A program made the position numbers and the translations under genes. From Paludibacteraceae bacterium (GTDB lineage Bacteria > Bacteroidota > Bacteroidia > Bacteroidales > Paludibacteraceae), in the NCBI GenBank assembly GCA_017478225.1, contig JAFVDX010000009.1:186001-250000 (forward strand): DNA of 64,000 nucleotides, in the 5' to 3' direction. The notes beneath the pieces are model-generated. The model saw nothing but the letters and a program-made list of their open reading frames with translations. It searched no databases and was not told where the DNA came from. Positions 1 through 8,678 of the stretch are shown piece by piece (the first letter of the stretch is position 1; the number at the start of each line of letters is the position of its first letter).

Positions 1-153
1 ACTCCGAAAAAAGATGTTGATACGAGTATTGAAAATCTCGATGAAAACGGAGATTTTGAAGGCTGGTGGGATGTGTTGGGAAGATATTATTCAACAAAAC
101 CTCAACAAAGTGGAATCTATTTGCATAGTGGCAAAAAAGTATTGATATATTAA
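1..153 (+). CDS. C-terminal end of a secreted protein (partial)
   Basis: The window opens inside a reading frame that runs from base 1 to a TAA at 151-153, giving the last 50 residues of a protein whose body lies upstream. The end contains WWDVLGRYYS, then a Pro/Gln linker, SGIYLHSGKKVLIY and the stop. This 'VLG ... GIYxxxGKK' pattern resembles the C-terminal sorting tails of Bacteroidales proteins exported by type IX secretion, and the 646-residue protein encoded at 28062-30002 ends in the same way (YNILG ... HKFLIY). Nothing can be said about the missing body. That it is surface-exposed or secreted is inferred from the tail alone. Confidence 0.6.
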   Translation, partial: TPKKDVDTSIENLDENGDFEGWWDVLGRYYSTKPQQSGIYLHSGKKVLIY

Positions 154-172
154 AGTTGAAAGTGATTGCTAC

Positions 173-1078
173 TTGAAGCGTTTTATAAAAAATATCACAC
201 AAATCGGTTGGGGATGGATAGCCTTATTGGCGCTTTCAACCTATGTGATGTGGATTCCACAGTTCCTTTCTGATAATTGGTTGGAAGCAGTGGCCACTGC
301 AGTGTTGACTCTTGTTAATGCAGTTGTCCTGATGTTTATAGCCTATAAAACAGGTGCCACTCATAGCCACTCGGCAATTCCGGTTCTGATGTATCTGCTG
401 TTTATAGGTGTTTTTGCCGAACTTCATTTCGATTGGCAAATACAGGTCGTAACTATTGCCTTTCAAACTATTATTGCATTACAGATACGCTCTTATAGAA
501 ATAATAATGCAGTAGAAGAAAGTTTCCTTATAGGCGTTATTTTAGCATTGACCATGTTGCTTGAGCCTGATGTGATATTCTTTCTGCCTTTTGTTTGGTT
601 TGGGTTTTCGTGGCAAAGAGCACTTAATGGTAAGGTTATACTTGCTTCCATCATTGGCATGGCTTTAGTTGCTTTATATCTTGCTCTATTAGTGTGGATG
701 CAATATGTATGTATTTATTCTTTTGTGGAAATATGCAAACACTCTTGGATTAATACAAGTATGTTGCCCCGTTTGTTATATGTAATTGTATGGACTGTTT
801 TCTTTTTTGTAACTACAGCCTTTAATTTTACTCGTGCTAATTCCAGCGTACAATCGTATATTGTATTGTATGTGCTTTTACTTCCCGTAGTATTATTTTT
901 CTCACTATTGCAACCTAATAAGTTTTCGCCTACCACATCTCTGCTTGCCTTGTCTGCATCAGCACTTGCTACTTACTATTTTTCAAGCAAGCAGACGATG
1001 ATGAGTGGAATAAGTTTTGTGCTGTTTATATTGCTATCAGTGGCAATATCTCTTATGACATATTTCGGCGTTCTCTGA
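173..1078 (+). CDS. Polytopic membrane protein of unknown function
   Basis: This 301-residue, very hydrophobic protein has roughly eight to nine membrane segments separated by short basic loops (for example QIRSYRNNN and SWQRALNGK). There are no recognisable catalytic motifs. The frame opens with TTG at 173; the first ATG would fall at residue 26, inside the first hydrophobic stretch, so the TTG gives a more sensible N-terminus (MKRFIKN followed by a membrane helix). It lies 19 bp after the preceding secreted-protein gene and could share its transcript. Its 3' end overlaps the convergent minus-strand gene by 26 bp. I do not recognise the family. Inner-membrane location is inferred from hydropathy. 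Confidence 0.7.
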   Translation: MKRFIKNITQIGWGWIALLALSTYVMWIPQFLSDNWLEAVATAVLTLVNAVVLMFIAYKTGATHSHSAIPVLMYLLFIGVFAELHFDWQIQVVTIAFQTIIALQIRSYRNNNAVEESFLIGVILALTMLLEPDVIFFLPFVWFGFSWQRALNGKVILASIIGMALVALYLALLVWMQYVCIYSFVEICKHSWINTSMLPRLLYVIVWTVFFFVTTAFNFTRANSSVQSYIVLYVLLLPVVLFFSLLQPNKFSPTTSLLALSASALATYYFSSKQTMMSGISFVLFILLSVAISLMTYFGVL

Positions 1079-1460
1079 CTATCATGAGAGCCTCTTCTCT
1101 TATATTCAGCGGAAGAGATATATTTCTCATCTGAAGACTTCTGCACCAACTTGCTACTTCCTCTTCTTTGAGAGTGGTAAAAATATCGTTGAAAACGGCG
1201 ATTTCAGCATCGTTGTAACTCTCAGCATCTCTACCAGCATATTGGTCTAACTCTTCATCATCAAAATACTCTATTTGCATGTTAGTGTTAAGAAGAGTCT
1301 CTTTCTCGCAAACCAAATGCTCTCCACAACAACCTTCAGGGCGCTGTGGGGCAGGTGTAGTATTATTATCAGAATTGTCCGATTGCCTCTTGCGCTCCCG
1401 AATCTCTATTAAAATAACAATAGTAATAGCAAGTAATATGAAAACAACTAATGCTACCAT
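1053..1460 (-). CDS. Small single-pass membrane protein with CCGxHxVCE motif
   Basis: The product has 135 residues. Residues 3-20 form one N-terminal membrane helix (VALVVFILLAITIVILIEI), followed by a basic RERKRQ stop-transfer, a Pro/Asn linker and the cysteine cluster CCGEHLVCEKE near residue 44. The rest is acidic and probably helical (YFDDEELDQYAG ... LKEEEVASWCRSLQMR). The Cys-Cys/His/Cys arrangement could bind a metal, but that is inference. It starts 9 bp after the stop of the topoisomerase IV subunit B gene and is probably co-transcribed with it. Its stop codon lies inside the last codons of the convergent plus-strand gene. Function unknown. Confidence 0.7.
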   Translation of the reverse strand: MVALVVFILLAITIVILIEIRERKRQSDNSDNNTTPAPQRPEGCCGEHLVCEKETLLNTNMQIEYFDDEELDQYAGRDAESYNDAEIAVFNDIFTTLKEEEVASWCRSLQMRNISLPLNIREEALMIVRERRNMS

Positions 1461-1469
1461 TGTGTGATT

Positions 1470-3374
1470 TTAGTTAGTCTCGTCTTCTTCTATTCTAAGA
1501 TTGTCTATAATAAATTGTTGTCTTTCGGAAGTGTTTTTACCCATGTAGTATTCTAACAATTCATTTACAGTATCTTCTTTTCTCAAAGTTACTTGGTCTA
1601 AACGAATCCCATTACCTATAAAACCCTTGAATTCATCGGGAGAAATTTCTCCTAAACCTTTGAATCGGGTAATTTCAGGGTTGGGCTTTAAGTCTTCTAA
1701 TGCCTTCAGACGTTCATCTTCGTTGTAGCAATATCTAATTTCTTTTTTGTTTTTTACTCTGAAAAGAGGGGTCTGTAAAATATATACATGTCCTTTTTTG
1801 ACCAAATCGGGGAAGAATTGTAAAAAGAATGTAAGCATTAATAAGCGAATGTGCATTCCATCTACATCGGCATCGGTTGCGATAATCACTTTGTTATATC
1901 TCAAATTATCCAAGCCGTCTTCTATATTCAATGCCGATTGCAGACAGAAAAATTCTTCGTTTTCATATACAATTTCTTTTGTAAGCCCGAAAGTGTTTTT
2001 AGGTTTACCTCTAAGTGAGAATACAGCCTGTGTATTTACATCTCTGCTTTTAGTGATACTGCCCGATGCAGACAAACCCTCTGTAATAAATATAGAGGAC
2101 ATGTCACGCATATCTTCATCTGAATCTTTGGTGGCAAACACTGGCTTTGTGTCGTTGAAATGTACCCTGCAATCGCGCAATTTAGGATTATTCAAATTGT
2201 TTTTCTTTGCCCTCTCTCGTGCTATTTTCGTTACCCCCTGTATAGCCTTACGCTCGCGTTCAGAGTCCTGAATCTTCTGAAGCATTATCTCTGTAACTTC
2301 AAGATTTTTATGCAGGTAGTTATCTAACTCATGAGCAATAAAGTCATTGACAAATTTATTTACAGAAACGCTCCCTTCTTGTGGAGACATGTCTCTTGAC
2401 CCCAATTTGGTCTTAGTCTGACTCTCAAATACCGGCTCTTCTACATTGATAGCAATGGCTCCCACTACTCCATTTCGTATATCAGATAGTTCGAAAGACT
2501 TGTTGTAGAACTCTTTTATTGTTCTGCCTATTGCTTCTCTAAAGGCGGCCTGATGTGTGCCGCCCTGAACGGTATATTGACCATTGACAAAAGAATAGTA
2601 TTCTTCGCCCGTCTGGTCTGAGTGGGTGAGAGCAATCTCTATATCTTCACCTTTTAGGTGTATTATCGGATATAATGGTTCGGCAGTCATTCGCTCTGTA
2701 AGTAAGTCAAATAAACCATTGCGGGAAAGAAATCGCTTACCATTATATACCAGTGTCAAACCGGTGTTCAAATAAGCATAGTTTCGCATCATAGTTTCTA
2801 CGGTCTCATCGCGAAATTGATAATTCTCAAAAAGACCGCGTGAGTAATCCGGCTCAAATTCTATAAGTGTTCCCGTCTTATCTGTTGGCAAAGCATCAAT
2901 AATATCTGTGTCTGAAACTAGTTTGCCTTGCTTAAATTCCACCCTGCGCGTCTGACCATTGCGGAAGGCTTGAGCAGTAAATTTCCATGACAAAGCATTT
3001 ACTGCTTTCAGACCAACACCATTCAAACCAACCGATTTCTTAAACGCCTTACTGTCGTATTTGGCACCTGTGTTTAAGAGAGAAACAACATCTACAAGCG
3101 ACTTGAGAGGAATACCTCTACCATAGTCTCTCACACTTACCTTACCATCGCTTACCTGTATGTCGATTTGTTTGCCGGCGTTCATGCGAAATTCATCTAT
3201 AGAGTTGTCCACAGTCTCTTTTATAAGCACATATATACCATCATCTGCATGACTGCCATCGCCCAATTTTCCTATATACATACCAGGGCGCAAACGGATA
3301 TGCTCTACATCGTCCAAATGGCGCACATTGGCATCTGTATAGTCTGTAATAATAATGTTTTCCTGCTCTGCCAT
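1470..3374 (-). CDS. parE: DNA topoisomerase IV subunit B (ParE-like type IIA ATPase subunit)
   Basis: This is the ATPase/TOPRIM subunit of a type IIA topoisomerase, which with ParC decatenates daughter chromosomes. GHKL ATPase signatures appear in order: [10 protein letters not shown] (Mg-binding Asn), DYGRGIP, and [14 protein letters not shown]. The TOPRIM part has [11 protein letters not shown], where the acidic Glu is kept but the usual GyrB EGDSAGG is altered, and [13 protein letters not shown]. At 634 residues it is short, without the large GyrB insertion, which favours ParE over GyrB. The reading frame extends 7 codons upstream to a TTG, but that TTG is inside the TAATTTTG promoter element, so the ATG at 3374 is the start. 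A small membrane-protein gene follows 9 bp downstream. Confidence 0.9.
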   Translation of the reverse strand: MAEQENIIITDYTDANVRHLDDVEHIRLRPGMYIGKLGDGSHADDGIYVLIKETVDNSIDEFRMNAGKQIDIQVSDGKVSVRDYGRGIPLKSLVDVVSLLNTGAKYDSKAFKKSVGLNGVGLKAVNALSWKFTAQAFRNGQTRRVEFKQGKLVSDTDIIDALPTDKTGTLIEFEPDYSRGLFENYQFRDETVETMMRNYAYLNTGLTLVYNGKRFLSRNGLFDLLTERMTAEPLYPIIHLKGEDIEIALTHSDQTGEEYYSFVNGQYTVQGGTHQAAFREAIGRTIKEFYNKSFELSDIRNGVVGAIAINVEEPVFESQTKTKLGSRDMSPQEGSVSVNKFVNDFIAHELDNYLHKNLEVTEIMLQKIQDSERERKAIQGVTKIARERAKKNNLNNPKLRDCRVHFNDTKPVFATKDSDEDMRDMSSIFITEGLSASGSITKSRDVNTQAVFSLRGKPKNTFGLTKEIVYENEEFFCLQSALNIEDGLDNLRYNKVIIATDADVDGMHIRLLMLTFFLQFFPDLVKKGHVYILQTPLFRVKNKKEIRYCYNEDERLKALEDLKPNPEITRFKGLGEISPDEFKGFIGNGIRLDQVTLRKEDTVNELLEYYMGKNTSERQQFIIDNLRIEEDETN

Positions 3375-3392
3375 AATTATCGGAATTTGGCG

Positions 3393-3424
3393 CAAAATTA
3401 CAAAAAAAAATATAAAAGCACAAA
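3393..3424 (-). promoter_or_regulatory. Promoter for the topoisomerase IV subunit B gene
   Basis: On the minus strand TTTG (3424-3421), a 20-nt spacer and TAATTTTG (3400-3393) match the Bacteroidota -33/-7 consensus. The expected transcription start is only about 10-15 nt before the ATG at 3374, so the leader is very short. Confidence 0.75.
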
Positions 3425-3471
3425 TGACAATGTTTTTCTAGCGAAATTAAGATATTTTCAAAATGAATCTC

Positions 3472-3500
3472 TTGTATATGATAAGAATAAACTAACTTTG
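3472..3500 (+). promoter_or_regulatory. Promoter for the substrate-binding lipoprotein gene
   Basis: TTG (3472-3474), an 18-nt spacer and TAACTTTG (3493-3500) lie 66 bp before the ATG at 3566. The spacing is slightly shorter than the usual 19-21 nt. Confidence 0.6.
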
Positions 3501-3565
3501 CAATGTATTAGTAAATGGTATAAATCATGTGTTGTCAAATCTATTTAAGTGTACTGCATAATAAT

Positions 3566-4690
3566 ATGAGAAAATTTATTCTTTTTTTTCTTGCTTGTTT
3601 GTTTTTAATCTCTTGTGTTAAACGAGATAATATTGAAGAGCGTGGCTATACAAATCACTATGCTAAAGGCTTTGATATTGTTACGTGTGACAATTATGTA
3701 CAAGTGAAAGTATATAGCCCATGGAAAAAGGAAACTATGGCCGTGTATTACCTTGTAAAGAATGATGATGTTAAAACTCCAAAAGACGGAACTAAGATGG
3801 TCGTTCCGCTGTCTAAGATTGCGCTTACATCTACTACTCATGTGGGATTTTTGAAAGAACTGGATATGCTTAATGTGGTATGTGGAGTATGTAATCCTGG
3901 CATAATTTATAATATTGAAGAATTAAAGGCGGCTCGAAATAAGTCAGAAAATCAGTCGTTTGATTTGATAGACATTGGGGATGCTATGGCCCCTAATGTA
4001 GAACTTATAGTCAGTTCTGATCCTCAGGCGGTTATGGTTTCAACTTTTGCTCAAGGAGATGCTGCTACCGAGAAATTGCTTAAGTTGGGAGTGCCTATTA
4101 TATTCAATAACGAATGGACTGAAAATCATCCTTTGGCAAGGGCAGAGTGGATTCGTTTTGTCGGGGCTTTTGTGGATAAACAAGACATGGCTGACTCGTT
4201 GTTTTCAGAGATCGAAAAGCAGTATCTTTTCTTAAAGCAAAAATGCGCAGGAATAGATGAAAAGAAGAAAATTATGACGGGAAATAATTTTAGAGGAACA
4301 TGGTATATGCCTTCGGGAAATACATATATGGGCGTGCTTTTTCAAGATGCAGGTGCTCAGTATGCCTATGCCAATGACACGTCTGCATTTTCGCTTCCGC
4401 TTACGATAGAAAAGGTTGTTGAGAAATTCTCTGATGCTGATGTGTGGGTGGGTAGTTCGGCTAAAACTCTCGATGAATTGGCAGATATTGATAGTAAACA
4501 CACATGGTTTAAGGCTTATCAAACAGCACAAGTGTATAATTTTTATAAACGAACTAACACGACAGGAGGAAACGATTTTTGGGAAACAGGTGTTGTGCAC
4601 CCTGAACTCATACTTAGCGACCTTATGCTTGTCCTATATCCACAAATGTGCTCTGATAAAGAGTTTTATTTTACGAGTAGGCTAAAATAA
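3566..4690 (+). CDS. ABC-transporter substrate-binding lipoprotein (BtuF/iron-siderophore type)
   Basis: This is a periplasmic or outer-leaflet binding protein of the Fe3+-siderophore/cobalamin class (peripla_BP_2). The ATG at 3566 gives a clean lipoprotein signal: MRKFILFF, a hydrophobic core and the lipobox LISC at residues 14-17. The upstream in-frame codons from 3527 have no such start. The body shows the family layout, with ALTSTTHVGFLKELDMLNVV in the N-lobe (first-lobe binding segment), then VELIVSSDPQAVMVS and LGVPIIFNNEWTENHPLARAEW, a long connecting helix, and a C-lobe with WVGSS ... DFWETGVVHPELILSDL. Length is 374 residues, usual for Bacteroidales members. No permease or ATPase gene is adjacent, so the partner transporter must lie elsewhere. 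Substrate (cobalamin, haem or siderophore) cannot be decided. Confidence 0.85.
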   Translation: MRKFILFFLACLFLISCVKRDNIEERGYTNHYAKGFDIVTCDNYVQVKVYSPWKKETMAVYYLVKNDDVKTPKDGTKMVVPLSKIALTSTTHVGFLKELDMLNVVCGVCNPGIIYNIEELKAARNKSENQSFDLIDIGDAMAPNVELIVSSDPQAVMVSTFAQGDAATEKLLKLGVPIIFNNEWTENHPLARAEWIRFVGAFVDKQDMADSLFSEIEKQYLFLKQKCAGIDEKKKIMTGNNFRGTWYMPSGNTYMGVLFQDAGAQYAYANDTSAFSLPLTIEKVVEKFSDADVWVGSSAKTLDELADIDSKHTWFKAYQTAQVYNFYKRTNTTGGNDFWETGVVHPELILSDLMLVLYPQMCSDKEFYFTSRLK

Positions 4691-4697
4691 ACGTAAA

Positions 4698-4729
4698 TTT
4701 GCAGGACAAATAAGAAATTACTAATTTTG
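4698..4729 (+). promoter_or_regulatory. Promoter for plsC-sufS
   Basis: TTTG (4698-4701), 20 nt and TAATTTTG (4722-4729) precede the ATG at 4751 by 21 bp. The TTTG is itself the end of another TAAATTTG motif (4694-4701), so two nested promoters are possible. An in-frame TTG at 4727 is part of the -7 box and cannot be the translation start. Confidence 0.75.
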
Positions 4730-4750
4730 CACGCAATAAAAGTTGAAATT

Positions 4751-5476
4751 ATGAGAGTTATAACAAAAGTCTTATTTATTGTCTATCAGTATTTGATAGC
4801 CTTGCCTGTATTTGCATGTCTAACATTGTTTACAGCCGTTACAACTATTATTTTTATGCATTGGCGCAATTGTGAATGGCTACATAAGACTCAGCAATTT
4901 TGGTCTCGTTCGTTCTTTTGGTTGTTATTTATGAATGTAGAAGTGAGAGGAGTGGAGAATATCCGTCGAGGTCAGTCTTATGTATTTGTTTGTAATCATC
5001 AATCAATGGCAGATGTGTTTGCAGTGTATGGTTGGTTGCCTGTTATATTCAAATGGATAATGAAGAAAGAATTGCGCAAGATACCTTTTGTTGGCTCTGC
5101 ATGTGCGGCTGCAGGACATATTTATATTGATCGCAGTAGTAAAATGGCTGCAGCAAGAAGTCTAAAAGAGGCTGAGAAGCAATTGCATGGCGGTGTGTGT
5201 GTGGTGATTTTCCCTGAAGGTACAAGAACACAGACAGGTGAGGTGGGTAGATTTAAGCGAGGAGCCTTTTCAATAGCAAGTGATTTAGAATTGCCTATTT
5301 TACCAATCTCTCTTACCGGTTGCTATGAGGTAATGCCTAAGGGGCGTTGGTATGCGCAAAGAGCAAAGGTGATTATGCATATTGGTAAGGAATTTGATTT
5401 GAAAGATTATCCCGAAGAAGATAGACAAGTTGCAATTGAGGCTATAAGGGAAGAAGTAATAAAAAACATACACTAA
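4751..5476 (+). CDS. plsC: 1-acyl-sn-glycerol-3-phosphate acyltransferase
   Basis: PlsC transfers a fatty acyl group to lysophosphatidic acid to give phosphatidic acid at the inner membrane. The acyltransferase motifs are present: NHQSMAD (HX4D catalytic dyad, about residue 83), the FPEGTRT block (about residue 155) and a downstream LPILPISLTG block. Two N-terminal membrane segments (VLFIVYQYLIALPVFACLTL and the following stretch) anchor it. Length is 241 residues, normal for the family. The ATG at 4751 was chosen because the upstream TTG is in the promoter. The sufS gene starts 4 bp after its stop, so the two are probably one transcript. Confidence 0.9.
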   Translation: MRVITKVLFIVYQYLIALPVFACLTLFTAVTTIIFMHWRNCEWLHKTQQFWSRSFFWLLFMNVEVRGVENIRRGQSYVFVCNHQSMADVFAVYGWLPVIFKWIMKKELRKIPFVGSACAAAGHIYIDRSSKMAAARSLKEAEKQLHGGVCVVIFPEGTRTQTGEVGRFKRGAFSIASDLELPILPISLTGCYEVMPKGRWYAQRAKVIMHIGKEFDLKDYPEEDRQVAIEAIREEVIKNIH

Positions 5477-5480
5477 ATAC

Positions 5481-6686
5481 ATGAATTCATCGGATTTTCC
5501 TATATTAAAAGAGAAAATATACAATTCTGATTTGGTGTATTTGGATAATGCTGCCACTACTCAGAAACCTCAAGTGGTAATAGATGCTATCAGTTATGCA
5601 TATTCTCACTTTAATGCAAATGTGCATCGTGGTGTGCATCATCTCTCGCAACTGGCCACCAAGCACCATGAAAATGCTCGAAAAAAAGTAGGTGATTTCT
5701 TAGGGACTGATAATCCGTCTGAGATAATTTTTACTAAAGGAACAACCGATTCAATAAATCTCTTGGCATTTTCTTTGGGTGAAGAGTTTATTAAAACTGG
5801 CGATGAAATCGTTGTGTCAGCACTTGAACATCATTCAAATATCGTTCCGTGGCAGATGCTTTGCAAGCGCAAACAAGCACGGCTGAAAGTAATCCCTTTA
5901 AAGACTGATTTAAGCATTGATATAGATGCATTCAAGTCGCTTTTAACGGAGAAAACAAAGATTGTATCTATTGCACATGTGAGCAATGTGTTAGGCATAA
6001 TAAATCCCATTGAGGAGATTATCAGAATTGCTCATAGTAGAGGGATACTCGTATGTGTTGATGCCGCTCAGTCCGCACCTCACCTTCCTATCAATGTAAA
6101 ATCAATTGATTGTGATTTTCTTGCATTTTCGGCTCATAAAATCTATGGTCCTACAGGCGTTGGAGTGTTATATGGCAAGCAAGAACTGCTTAGTAAAATA
6201 CCACCTTATCAAGGAGGTGGCGAAATGATTAGTCATGTCAGTTTTGACCACACTACATATAACGAATTGCCCTACAAATTTGAGGCAGGAACTCCTGATT
6301 TCATCGGTAGTTTTGCACTCGCAAAAGCCTTGGACTATTTGCAAGAAATAGGAGTCGAGAAAGTAAAAAATCATGAAGCAGAATTGATAGACTATGCTCA
6401 AGCAGAGTTAAAAAAAATAGAGGGGGTGATTATTTATGCTCTGTCTCTACCTAAAGCAGGTGTTATTTCATTTAATATTAAGGATCAGCATCCTTATGAT
6501 GTTGGAATGTTGCTTGACCAACAGGGCGTAGCAGTTAGAACAGGACATCATTGTGCTGAGCCGTTGATAGATTTGCTCTGCGTACCGGGGACTATAAGAC
6601 TATCAGTTGCTCTTTACAATTCCAAAGAAGATATTGATAAATTTGTGTCTGCTCTTAAAAAGGCTTTGCTTCTGCTAAGAAAATGA
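5481..6686 (+). CDS. sufS: Cysteine desulfurase SufS
   Basis: This PLP enzyme releases sulfur from cysteine for Fe-S cluster assembly. Visible hallmarks are VYLDNAATTQKP at the N-terminus, SALEHHSNIVPW, VDAAQSAPH, the PLP lysine in FSAHKIYGPTGVG (about residue 222), and the active-site cysteine in RTGHHCAEP (about residue 358). The short cysteine loop and 401-residue length match group II (SufS/CsdA) rather than IscS/NifS. It is placed 4 bp after plsC. The usual sufB, sufC and sufD neighbours are absent here; sufB is 52 kb away in this window (57541) without sufC or sufD beside it. Confidence 0.93.
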   Translation: MNSSDFPILKEKIYNSDLVYLDNAATTQKPQVVIDAISYAYSHFNANVHRGVHHLSQLATKHHENARKKVGDFLGTDNPSEIIFTKGTTDSINLLAFSLGEEFIKTGDEIVVSALEHHSNIVPWQMLCKRKQARLKVIPLKTDLSIDIDAFKSLLTEKTKIVSIAHVSNVLGIINPIEEIIRIAHSRGILVCVDAAQSAPHLPINVKSIDCDFLAFSAHKIYGPTGVGVLYGKQELLSKIPPYQGGGEMISHVSFDHTTYNELPYKFEAGTPDFIGSFALAKALDYLQEIGVEKVKNHEAELIDYAQAELKKIEGVIIYALSLPKAGVISFNIKDQHPYDVGMLLDQQGVAVRTGHHCAEPLIDLLCVPGTIRLSVALYNSKEDIDKFVSALKKALLLLRK

Positions 6687-6716
6687 GTAATTTAATCTTA
6701 ATAAGGCAATTTTAGT

Positions 6717-7121
6717 ATGAATAGATGTTTAGTAGTCTTATTGCTATGCTTGTGTATGTTTTCGTGTGAAAGGCAACATGAAACTTATGATGATGGCATA
6801 AAACTGAATAATACTGAATTGATATTTTCGTCGGATACTATTCATGATGGGGGCCTATGTCTTTTGCATAACATAAAGTTTAAAGACATTAATGGTATTA
6901 TTTTGTTTGAAGACTCAATAAATGACTATGAGCTGGATACTATAGTTGTGAAATTTATTGAGAATAAAAAAGGCTATATTGTTTTTCGCTTGTTTGACCC
7001 TTGTGATGATACTCAGCGTTTGCTAATTTTAACTGATGGTAATAATATCATAAATCACATATTTTTATCAACAGATACAATTCAAGAATTAGAGTTTCTC
7101 AAATATTTTGTTGAGAGATAA
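6717..7121 (+). CDS. Small hypothetical lipoprotein
   Basis: This 134-residue protein has a classic lipoprotein signal: MNRCLVVLLLCLCMFSC, with the lipidated cysteine at residue 17. The mature part is acidic, with several IxFxDSI/FxxIN-like beta-strand stretches, and no motif I recognise. It starts 30 bp after sufS and ends 37 bp before the next lipoprotein gene, on the same strand. Function unknown; envelope location is inferred from the signal. Confidence 0.65.
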   Translation: MNRCLVVLLLCLCMFSCERQHETYDDGIKLNNTELIFSSDTIHDGGLCLLHNIKFKDINGIILFEDSINDYELDTIVVKFIENKKGYIVFRLFDPCDDTQRLLILTDGNNIINHIFLSTDTIQELEFLKYFVER

Positions 7122-7158
7122 TCTATTTTTATTTAGATTTATAATGCCCATAAATCGT

Positions 7159-8244
7159 ATGAAAAATTTAATTTATTTATTGATGGTGGCTGCTATTTTT
7201 GTTGGCTGTACCTATGAGAGTAAAAAAAGAAGTAATATGGAAAAGATTAAAATGACAGAAAAATGGGATAAGGTTTTCCCGCTTAGTGAAGATGTAGAAC
7301 ACCAGAAGGTGTGTTTTCATAATCGTTTTGGTATAGTATTAGCCGCTGATTATTATGCACCTAAGAAGTCCGAAAACTCTCATTTACCTGCTATCGCAGT
7401 TAGTGGACCTTTTGGTGCAGTAAAAGAGCAGTCAAGTGGTTTGTATGCTCAACATTTGGCCCAGTTAGGTTTTATAGCCATTGCTTTCGACCCTTCTTAT
7501 ACTGGGGAGAGTAGCGGAGAGCCTCGCCGTGTGGCATCTCCTGACTTGAATACAGAAGACTTTCTTGCCGCAGTTGATTATTTGACAACTCTCAATCAGG
7601 TGGATAAAAATAGTATAGGCATAGTTGGAATTTGTGGTTTTGGAGGTATGGCTGTTAATGCTGCGGCTCTTGATCCCCGTATTAAAGCAACGGTAGCAGT
7701 TACAATGTACGACATGAGTAAAGTTAATAGAGAAGGCTATTTTGCAAGCGAGAATACTAAAGAGCAGCGAATGGAAAAACGCCGTGCATTGGCTGAACAG
7801 CGAACAGCGGATTATCTTAATGGAACATATAAGCGTGCCGGTGGAGTTATTGACCCTCTACCTCAAGATGCACCTTGGTTCGTAAAAGACTATCATTCAT
7901 ACTATAAATGTCCAAGAGGTTATCATGAGCGTAGTGGTAACTCAACTGACGGGTGGAATGTAACAGGCTGTCAGTCTTTTATAAATATGCCTTTGCTTAG
8001 TTATGCAAATGAGATAGAAACGCCTGTACTGCTTGTGCATGGCGAGCGGGCCCATAGTCGATATTTTAGTGAATATGCTTTTGAAAAAATGACTGGTGTT
8101 AAAACCGAAGGTCAAAGTACGAAAGTAGGTAATAAAGAATTGCTTATCATACCAGGGGCTTCGCATGTTGACCTGTATGATGACCAAGCAGGAGTAATTC
8201 CATACCAATATATCGCTGATTTTTTCAAGAACTCGTTCAAATAA
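7159..8244 (+). CDS. Alpha/beta-hydrolase lipoprotein with a cysteine at the nucleophile elbow
   Basis: This looks like an envelope alpha/beta hydrolase of the dienelactone-hydrolase/YcjY-like group. From the ATG at 7159 the protein begins MKNLIYLLMVAAIFVGC, a lipoprotein signal ending in a lipobox cysteine; longer starts at 7108 or 7144 would bury it. The fold markers are AIAVSGPFGAVKEQSSGLYA (oxyanion region), the elbow GICGFGG, where Cys takes the usual Ser place, an acidic residue near VLLVHGERAHS, and the catalytic His in GASHVDLYDD. Length is 361 residues. Substrate unknown. A reducing periplasm-facing Cys nucleophile is known in dienelactone hydrolases, so the change need not be inactivating. 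Confidence 0.8.
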   Translation: MKNLIYLLMVAAIFVGCTYESKKRSNMEKIKMTEKWDKVFPLSEDVEHQKVCFHNRFGIVLAADYYAPKKSENSHLPAIAVSGPFGAVKEQSSGLYAQHLAQLGFIAIAFDPSYTGESSGEPRRVASPDLNTEDFLAAVDYLTTLNQVDKNSIGIVGICGFGGMAVNAAALDPRIKATVAVTMYDMSKVNREGYFASENTKEQRMEKRRALAEQRTADYLNGTYKRAGGVIDPLPQDAPWFVKDYHSYYKCPRGYHERSGNSTDGWNVTGCQSFINMPLLSYANEIETPVLLVHGERAHSRYFSEYAFEKMTGVKTEGQSTKVGNKELLIIPGASHVDLYDDQAGVIPYQYIADFFKNSFK

Positions 8245-8292
8245 ATTCCGAATTCTATATGGCTTGTTTTACAGCGGCCGTATCTTAATTGT

Positions 8293-8627
8293 ATGGAGAT
8301 ATCTGTCTTGTTGGAATATAATCACAGAGACGAGTTGAGGCGATGGTTAGAGACTAATCATGCGACTTGTAGCGAAGTGTGGGGGGCATGTAGTAGGAGC
8401 CGACAACTACCGCCTAATACATTGCCATATTTAGATATAGTTGAAGAGGCATTATATTTCGGGTGGATAGACTCAACACTCAAGCGCCTTGCTGATGGCA
8501 GGTTGGCGCAGCGACTTTCGCCCAGACGAAAAAATAGTCATTGGACAGAACTCAATATACAACGCTGCGAACAACTGAAAAAAAGGGACTTATGACTAAG
8601 GCCGGTATAGAAAAAATGCCTATGTAG
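8293..8627 (+). pseudogene. Frameshifted, truncated YdeI/OmpD-associated-like gene
   Basis: The first 100 codons (8293-8595) resemble the N-terminal half of the YdeI/OmpD-associated ('bacteriocin-protection') family: ELRRWLE, SEVW, VEEALYFGWIDS and SPRRKNSHWTELN. The frame breaks at the A7-G3 run around 8578-8587. One extra base there would continue as KKKGLMTKAGIEKMP, exactly the expected family sequence, but this then meets a TAG at 8625-8627. The remaining roughly 60-80 residues of the family are absent. Both a frameshift and a C-terminal loss are therefore visible, and I call it a relic gene. Confidence 0.7.
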
Positions 8628-8678
8628 AACTTGTCAAATTCTTACAATCTGTAAGCAATCTATAAAAGAAAGAAATTT

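Noticed and set aside
3375..3395. Upstream TTG start for the topoisomerase gene
   Set aside because: The TTG is part of the TAATTTTG promoter element, so it is not transcribed.
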